The notes under the pieces are model-generated. The model did not search any database and was not told the DNA's origin. It worked only from the letters and a program-made list of their open reading frames with translations. From an uncultured bacterium (GTDB taxonomy: Bacteria > Cyanobacteriota > Vampirovibrionia > Gastranaerophilales > Gastranaerophilaceae): a stretch of DNA of 19,512 bases. Position 1 is the first letter of the stretch. Each line of letters begins with the position of its first letter. Location: positions 1-19,512 of the forward strand of contig CALAWF010000117.1 in NCBI GenBank assembly GCA_937894665.1. The letters run 5' to 3'. Position numbers and translations under genes: made by a program. Below are positions 14,332 to 19,512 of the stretch, in pieces.

Positions 14332-16902
14332 ATGAGAACAAATTTAATTCAAGCATACTTAAACGGCTCTCCAGCTGCAAAACAATATAATTCTGATAAA
14401 GCGGCAAAAGATTTTGATGTTCATAAAGAATTGAATAATAGAACTTTTATAAAACCATTACCAAGTAACGGCAAATTGGTTCGTAATAATTTATTCGATA
14501 TGCCGGCAGAATTTTTTAAAGATGTTAAATATGATATAAATGCTCTTCGTCATTCTGTTAAAGGAGAAGCAAATGACCACGAACTTGGCAGATTGAATGA
14601 TATGGGTATGAAACTGGGCGGGGTTGCTATTGCTTCTTATCTATTTACAAGAAAATCAACTCCTCTTACTAAAGTTATGGAATTTGTCGGCTTGGCGTCC
14701 TTCTTTACAGCAATGGATGTATGGCCTAAATTAGCTCTTCAACTTCCAGCTTATTTGGTTCATGGTTTTAATATTAGACAAAAATATGAAGACAATTATG
14801 GCAGAAAGAAATTGCTATACCAAGACCACCAGTTTATTCCTTGGGATTTGTACAGTGATGAAGAGATAAATAAAATCGGTGATAGATTAAAGGTTCCAAA
14901 TAATATCCCGAACCGAAGAGAATTTATCCAAGAAAAAATGAGAAAAATTGCTCTTCAAAATAATACAATGTGGATGTTAACTGCCGGTTTTGCAACACCT
15001 ATTACAAGTGCGTTGATTTGTAATGCTCTAACTAATCCTATTTCAAAATATCAGGATGGTAAAATTAACCAAAAAGCTGATAATTTACTTCTTAATTTTA
15101 ATGAAGAAATAAAGAAAACCGATTTTTCAAAACAACAACAAGAATTGGAAAAATTGTTAACTGATAATAAAGGCAAACCTATCACGCCTGAATTGTTTGA
15201 ACAAATTCATTCAAGATTATCTGAAGGCTTGGATAGAGTTGTTGCAACTGATATGCAGAAGGATTTAGAAAATATTATTCCAACGGGTTCAGGCTACACT
15301 ATTGATAAAAAAGCAGTTGAAAATATCCAAAGTGCAATCAAAATTCAACTTGAACCTCTTCATTTGTCAGATGAAGATTTAGGCAAAATTCTTCCGAATA
15401 CAGAATCTTTAAACCGTTCATTTGAGTCAAAGAATTTATTTAGAACAGAAGTTAAAGATTTTTCAGAATATTCAAAAGAAATTCAAAATGTATTAAATTA
15501 TAATATTTCAGAATTTATCAAGGCAAATCCTGATAATCCTATTAATAGAAAACTCGGATTTGTTGCGAAAAAACTTGTTCACTCTCCTGAGTTTGGAGCT
15601 GATTCTCCACTTTTAAGTTCTTTGAAATTTACTCCATCTGCAATTTTGAACGAAGGAGCTATAAAGACAATTGAAAATGCTTCAAAAGTTTTGAATCAAT
15701 TCAAGGCGGAAGTTGGAGTATTAGATAGATTTGCATATTTGAAGGCTGCACAAGCTCCAGAAACAATTCTTGCAAATAGCTGGAATAACATTACTGATGA
15801 TATGCTAAAATCTCTTAATTTCACTCCGAAAGAAATTGCAAAGGCAAGAATTGATAGAGAAATTACTGGTCCATTATTGAGAGAAAAATTAGAATATATT
15901 GTTTCTGATGATACAAGATATAACCAGTTTGTAGATACTATGTTTAACAAGTTGTCTGAACTTCATGAAAAGATGGCTTCAATTGATGTTCCAAAAGATA
16001 ACAATACAAATTCATATTTAGGCAAAGTAGATACCACATATGACGGAGCCGCAGAATCATTAAGAAAACTTGGAATGAATTCTCTTGCTCAAAGTATAAA
16101 CGGAAAAGATGGCGATGTAAGATCTTCTGCTAAACATATTCAGATTTCGTTTGTTAAAGATAGAATTACAGGAGTAAAGAGTTCTTTCTACAGATTGTTA
16201 AATACAGTCGATGTTTATAGAAGAATTTCGCAATTAGATAAAATTCCTGCGGATACTTTGCATAATAAAATGCCATTACAAGTAAAAGAAGAATTGTTGG
16301 AATTTGTAAAACAAATGTTATTAGATGCTCACACATCTGATTATGCGGTTAAATTCTTTACTTTACGACATCCGGAAATTAATCCTCCGGCAAATGCTTC
16401 ACCGGAAGAACTTGCAAGATTCTATTCTCAAGTTGAAGTTCAAAATGGTAAAGTTGTTAATAAAATATTAGGAACCCATCCGGATAATCAATTAGTTGAA
16501 CTCTCTAATGATAAAGGTTTCTTCGGAAATGTAATGAGATTTGTTTATAAAGAATCTCCAAATCCTGATACCGTAAATAGAGGTCAAACAAGTTTGATTT
16601 GGGAAGACTTTATGAATTATCGTAAAGAACTTTTAGATATTCTTGGTGGAGATAGTAATTTTGCAAAACCATATCATTTGGTTGACGGTATTGTAAATTC
16701 AACGTCAGAAAGAAGATTCTTGCGTTTGGGTTGTGCTCCGGATGAAATGTTCTACAAATTGTGTAAACAAAAATTCAATAATCACAAATGGTTTAAGATG
16801 TTTGGCGGAATGGGTGCAGCATTACTCGGAGTTACTGTGTTATCACAATTCTTTATGGGTAAGATGAAAGTTCCTGAAACAGCTAAAAAGGAGAATAAGT
16901 AA
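14332..16902 (+). CDS. Large membrane-associated protein of unknown function (trio gene 2)
   Basis: I do not recognise this 856-residue protein. Residues 90-148 and 210-230 contain hydrophobic segments that parallel those of the preceding protein. A long hydrophilic, mostly helical middle (about 240-820) follows, rich in Lys, Glu, Asn and Leu with coiled-coil-like stretches (for example 245-340), and a single C-terminal hydrophobic segment at about 826-846 (MFGGMGAALLGVTVLSQFF) ends in a short Lys-rich tail. There is no signal peptide, no enzyme motif, and only a handful of cysteines. The layout suggests a large internal or envelope scaffold held in the membrane at both ends. The ATG directly abuts the previous TAG. 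It ends two bases before the glycosidase-like gene, so the three genes form one unit. Confidence 0.85.
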   Translation: MRTNLIQAYLNGSPAAKQYNSDKAAKDFDVHKELNNRTFIKPLPSNGKLVRNNLFDMPAEFFKDVKYDINALRHSVKGEANDHELGRLNDMGMKLGGVAIASYLFTRKSTPLTKVMEFVGLASFFTAMDVWPKLALQLPAYLVHGFNIRQKYEDNYGRKKLLYQDHQFIPWDLYSDEEINKIGDRLKVPNNIPNRREFIQEKMRKIALQNNTMWMLTAGFATPITSALICNALTNPISKYQDGKINQKADNLLLNFNEEIKKTDFSKQQQELEKLLTDNKGKPITPELFEQIHSRLSEGLDRVVATDMQKDLENIIPTGSGYTIDKKAVENIQSAIKIQLEPLHLSDEDLGKILPNTESLNRSFESKNLFRTEVKDFSEYSKEIQNVLNYNISEFIKANPDNPINRKLGFVAKKLVHSPEFGADSPLLSSLKFTPSAILNEGAIKTIENASKVLNQFKAEVGVLDRFAYLKAAQAPETILANSWNNITDDMLKSLNFTPKEIAKARIDREITGPLLREKLEYIVSDDTRYNQFVDTMFNKLSELHEKMASIDVPKDNNTNSYLGKVDTTYDGAAESLRKLGMNSLAQSINGKDGDVRSSAKHIQISFVKDRITGVKSSFYRLLNTVDVYRRISQLDKIPADTLHNKMPLQVKEELLEFVKQMLLDAHTSDYAVKFFTLRHPEINPPANASPEELARFYSQVEVQNGKVVNKILGTHPDNQLVELSNDKGFFGNVMRFVYKESPNPDTVNRGQTSLIWEDFMNYRKELLDILGGDSNFAKPYHLVDGIVNSTSERRFLRLGCAPDEMFYKLCKQKFNNHKWFKMFGGMGAALLGVTVLSQFFMGKMKVPETAKKENK

Positions 16903-16904
16903 TT

Positions 16905-18650
16905 ATGATAAATGTATCAACTAATTTAATAACAAGAAAACTTAATTCTCTAAATGTTTCAGCCCCTGTTGCAGCTTCAAATTCTGTTGTTGATTCAAGA
17001 AACTCCCAACCTTCTTTTGGAGATAATCTTCTTGCGAATTATTTGAATAATCAGGCTGTAATCAATTCCGCAACCGTTCAAAAGACAACTCCGGTTAAAG
17101 AAGTAAAAGCTCCGGCAAAACCTTATAAAAATAACTTACGAGATTTATTTTTAACTAATAATGCAAAAATTCTTGCAATTATTCCAAGAACATTTAATGC
17201 TAAAGACAAAGATGGTAATGAAATTATTGAAGGTAATGAAGAACACGGAACTTTTAAAAATGCAGTTGGTAGATTGGATGAAGTAAAGGCAGAAGGTTTT
17301 AATACTCTTCACGTTTTACCGATAAATCCTCCTGGTGCAAGTAATGCAATGGGAACAGCAGGTTCTGTTTATGCTCCGGCTGATATGTTAAAAATTGATC
17401 CCGTGTTATTAGATAAAAATGATCCTCGTTCTGATAGAGAACAGTTTAAATCTTTTGTGGATGAATGCCATAAAAGAGGTTTGAGAGTTATGGTTGATAT
17501 GCCAAGTTGTGCATCTTATGACTTATATAATGCAAGACCGGAATTGATGGCTCATGAGCGTAACGGTCTGGCAAAAACACCTCAAGGCTGGTTTGATATT
17601 AGAATGTTCCAACCTTGGGAAGATGAAGGTATAAGAACACTTAACCCAGAATTATTAGAGTATCATAGAAAATTCGTTGATATGATGATTGATGCGGGTG
17701 TAGATGGTATTAGAGCCGATGTAGCAAGGGCGAAACCTGTAGAATTTTGGGATATTATAATTCCTTATTCAAGAAAACGTGATCCAGAGTTTGCTTGGCT
17801 TGCAGAAACTTATACTTATGAAGATGCTTCTCCTCAGGCAAATATGCCGTATGATAGACCGGAAGATTCGCTAAGAGCCGGTTTTGATGCGTATTATGGG
17901 CAATATCATATTTTTAATGAGTGGAATACCGCATCTCAATTGCACGATTATGTAATTGATAACTTGAATATGTCATATAGAGTCGAAAAAGGCAAATCTT
18001 TGATTGGGTCTTTCGCTACTCACGATGATATTTCACCAATGTTCCATGGCGGAGAAGTTTATTGTAACCTTACTTCAGGCTTAGAAGTTACGTTACCTAT
18101 GTTGAATCCGTACTTTGTAGATGGTTTCCAATCAGGTGATTGGTATAGCTATGATTACAGGGGAAAATCTTCTCCGGAAACAATGACTGATAATCACGAT
18201 TTAACTGTTCACCAAGGGAAATTAGATATTTTCAATTTATCACGTAAACCGGGAGGCGATAAACCTCAAATTGGTAAGTTTATGACAGAATGTTTTAAAT
18301 TGCGTGATAAATATAATGATGTATTAACTCGTGGTTCATATATTGTACTTGATAAGAAAAAGGATAAATTAGACCAAGTTATTGCGTTTGCTCGTCATAG
18401 ACAAGGCAGAACATTACTTGTAATAGCCAATAAAAACGTAAATAGAGATGTGGCTTGTAAGATTGAAGTTCCGTCTTTGAAAGCCGATCAAAAACTCGTC
18501 AATTTGTTACCATCTTACGGTAAGGAAAGTCAATTCCAAGTATCACAAGGCGAAGTTTCTGTAAACTTAGGACCGGGAAGAATTCACGTATTTGAGATTG
18601 ATACACCATATATCGAAAGATATTCAAAGAATGTTTATAAGCAACATTAA
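16905..18650 (+). CDS. GH13 (alpha-amylase superfamily) enzyme resembling GlgE-type maltosyltransferase
   Basis: Residues about 85-480 form a GH13 barrel expected to act on alpha-glucans. The catalytic set is visible: nucleophile Asp272 in GIRADVARAKPVEFW, acid/base Glu301 in FAWLAETYTYED, and the third carboxylate near Asp374 in FATHDD; region I is VMVDMP around 196-200. The stretches GTFKNAVGRLDEVKAEGFNT, AKPVEFW and LAETYTY resemble GlgE (GH13_3, maltose-1-phosphate maltosyltransferase) more than classical amylases. The large N-terminal sandwich domain of GlgE is replaced by a Ser/Asn/Pro-rich, probably disordered 75 residues with no signal peptide, so the enzyme is likely cytoplasmic. A C-terminal beta domain (about 490-570) is present. 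AAAGGAG precedes the ATG. It is the third gene of the trio and is followed by a terminator. Substrate and reaction type are not proven. Confidence 0.85.
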   Translation: MINVSTNLITRKLNSLNVSAPVAASNSVVDSRNSQPSFGDNLLANYLNNQAVINSATVQKTTPVKEVKAPAKPYKNNLRDLFLTNNAKILAIIPRTFNAKDKDGNEIIEGNEEHGTFKNAVGRLDEVKAEGFNTLHVLPINPPGASNAMGTAGSVYAPADMLKIDPVLLDKNDPRSDREQFKSFVDECHKRGLRVMVDMPSCASYDLYNARPELMAHERNGLAKTPQGWFDIRMFQPWEDEGIRTLNPELLEYHRKFVDMMIDAGVDGIRADVARAKPVEFWDIIIPYSRKRDPEFAWLAETYTYEDASPQANMPYDRPEDSLRAGFDAYYGQYHIFNEWNTASQLHDYVIDNLNMSYRVEKGKSLIGSFATHDDISPMFHGGEVYCNLTSGLEVTLPMLNPYFVDGFQSGDWYSYDYRGKSSPETMTDNHDLTVHQGKLDIFNLSRKPGGDKPQIGKFMTECFKLRDKYNDVLTRGSYIVLDKKKDKLDQVIAFARHRQGRTLLVIANKNVNRDVACKIEVPSLKADQKLVNLLPSYGKESQFQVSQGEVSVNLGPGRIHVFEIDTPYIERYSKNVYKQH

Positions 18651-18681
18651 TTAATAATTGCATATTAAGAGAAACAGAGCA

Positions 18682-18717
18682 AAGCCCAGTTTTAACACTG
18701 GGCTTAATTTTATTTAT
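18682..18717 (+). terminator. Intrinsic terminator after the trio operon
   Basis: AAGCCCAGT (18682-18690) and ACTGGGCTT (18697-18705) form a perfect 9-bp stem with a six-base loop, followed by AATTTTATTTAT. It lies 32 bases after the glycosidase stop and points on the plus strand. The reverse strand lacks a T tract, so it serves the plus-strand operon only. Confidence 0.9.
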
Positions 18718-18733
18718 AATTTAAAAATCTTAT

Positions 18734-18842
18734 ATAGGGGTTCGGGGTCATAGCCCCTGAAAACTCGAGCCATTTAATCATTCGTGTTTTTCTTTTTCGG
18801 TTCTGCTTTTTCTTTTTTCATCGAAATAAAAAAGAAAAAGTG
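18734..18842. repeat. Intergenic palindromic element, possibly a dispersed repeat
   Basis: Between the terminator and leuC lie two palindromes. TTCGGGG...CCCCTGAA (18741-18761) is a GC-rich hairpin with one bulged base. CTTTTTCTTTTTT (18806-18818) pairs perfectly with AAAAAAGAAAAAG (18828-18840) around a nine-base loop. TTTTTCTTTTT also occurs as a direct copy at 18787-18797. Neither palindrome has a T tract suited to terminating leuC. A weak ATCCTT/AAGGAT palindrome (18856-18869) next to the leuC stop is a better, but poor, terminator candidate. No coding sequence is seen here. Confidence 0.5.
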
Positions 18843-18873
18843 AACACTGAATTAAATCCTTGTAAGGATGAGT

Positions 18874-19512
18874 TTAGTTATCTGAAATATATCCATTAAT
18901 TGCAGAATAAGCTGCAACATATGGAGATGAAAGGTAGATATAACCTTTGGTGTTTCCTAATCGTCCTTGGAAGTTTCTATTTTGAGTAGATAAGCAAACT
19001 TCTCCATCTGCCAAAATTCCGGCATGAATTCCAACACATGGACCGCATCCAGGAGGTAGAATTGTTGCATTTGAATCCATAAAGATTTCTAGTAATCCTT
19101 CTTTAAGAGCTTGCTTGTAAATATCTCGAGACGCCGGACAAATTAGCATTCTGACTCCTTCGTGAACTTTTTTGCCCTTAAGAATTTTTGCAACAGTTCG
19201 CATATCTTCAATTCTTCCGTTTGTGCAAGTTCCAACATAAACTTGGTCAACTTTTATATCGTTTAAATCCTTTGCAAGTTTCGTATTATCAACGGTGTGC
19301 GGGCATGAAACGGTATGCTCAATAGTTGGAGCATCAATTTCTATAATCCGTTCATAGATTGCATCGGCATCGGGTTTGATTTCTTTGTACATTTCTCCTC
19401 TGCCTCGAGATATTAAATACTCTTTAGTTTTTTCATCAGGAACGAATAAACCGCATTTTGCACCAGCTTCAACAGCCATATTAGCAAGAGTAAAACGTTC
19501 TGCCATACACAG
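18874..19512 (-). CDS. leuC: 3-isopropylmalate dehydratase large subunit, C-terminal part (partial)
   Basis: LeuC with LeuD isomerises 2-isopropylmalate to 3-isopropylmalate in leucine synthesis, using a [4Fe-4S] cluster. The frame is open to the window edge (residues L-C precede MAERFTLANMAVEAGAK), so the N-terminal half lies outside. About 212 codons are visible, against about 420 in the family. The cluster cysteines are in VGTCTNGR and PPGCGPCVG. NRNFQGRLGN and YLSSPYVAAYSAINGYI are typical of the C-terminus. GCGPC together with the compact length suggests the archaeal/short LeuC group (shared with homoaconitase-like enzymes) rather than the enterobacterial form. It converges on the trio operon. 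A related homoaconitase function cannot be fully excluded without the rest of the gene and leuD. Confidence 0.94.
   Translation of the reverse strand: MCMAERFTLANMAVEAGAKCGLFVPDEKTKEYLISRGRGEMYKEIKPDADAIYERIIEIDAPTIEHTVSCPHTVDNTKLAKDLNDIKVDQVYVGTCTNGRIEDMRTVAKILKGKKVHEGVRMLICPASRDIYKQALKEGLLEIFMDSNATILPPGCGPCVGIHAGILADGEVCLSTQNRNFQGRLGNTKGYIYLSSPYVAAYSAINGYISDN

Overview
The window reads as a chromosomal segment of a low-GC, non-photosynthetic relative of Cyanobacteria, most likely a gut Gastranaerophilales (Vampirovibrionia, 'Melainabacteria') bacterium. The evidence: an ATP synthase cluster in cyanobacterial order with separate b' and b genes (a, c, b', b, delta, alpha, gamma) but no photosynthesis genes; a pilin-like protein with the segment AFTLAEVLITLGIIGVV, which I associate with this group; Kdo biosynthesis genes, implying an outer membrane; and strong A/T bias. 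The lineage call is inference from these traits, not from a search.

Left part, minus strand (1-3808): birA, then oadG, oadA and oadB (cut by the window edge). This is a compact operon for a biotin-dependent, sodium-pumping decarboxylase together with its own biotin ligase. The alpha subunit belongs to a divergent branch with altered active-site residues, so oxaloacetate as substrate is probable but not proven.

Centre, plus strand (3914-8926): seven ATP synthase genes, transcribed divergently from the decarboxylase. atpD (beta) and atpC (epsilon) are absent and must lie elsewhere, as in Cyanobacteria. The c subunit looks proton-specific. A hairpin separates atpA from atpG. Directly after atpG is a pilin-like gene (to 10126) whose 5' part contains a G9 tract that puts the best start out of frame, plus a mosaic of short hairpin-bearing repeats kept open in frame. 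A small unknown gene (10134-10340, minus) converges on it.

Right-centre, plus strand (10460-13202): kdsD and kdsC (Kdo synthesis for LPS), queD (7-deazaguanine/queuosine pathway) and uppP (undecaprenyl-diphosphate recycling). Then comes a three-gene unit (13294-18650): two membrane-associated proteins of unknown function that look like distant paralogs of each other, and a GH13 enzyme resembling the maltosyltransferase (GlgE) group. It ends at a clear intrinsic terminator (18682-18717). This trio is the best candidate for an undescribed, lineage-specific system.

Right edge (18734-19512): an intergenic stretch with palindromic, possibly dispersed repeat structure, then the 3' two-fifths or so of leuC on the minus strand, cut by the window edge.
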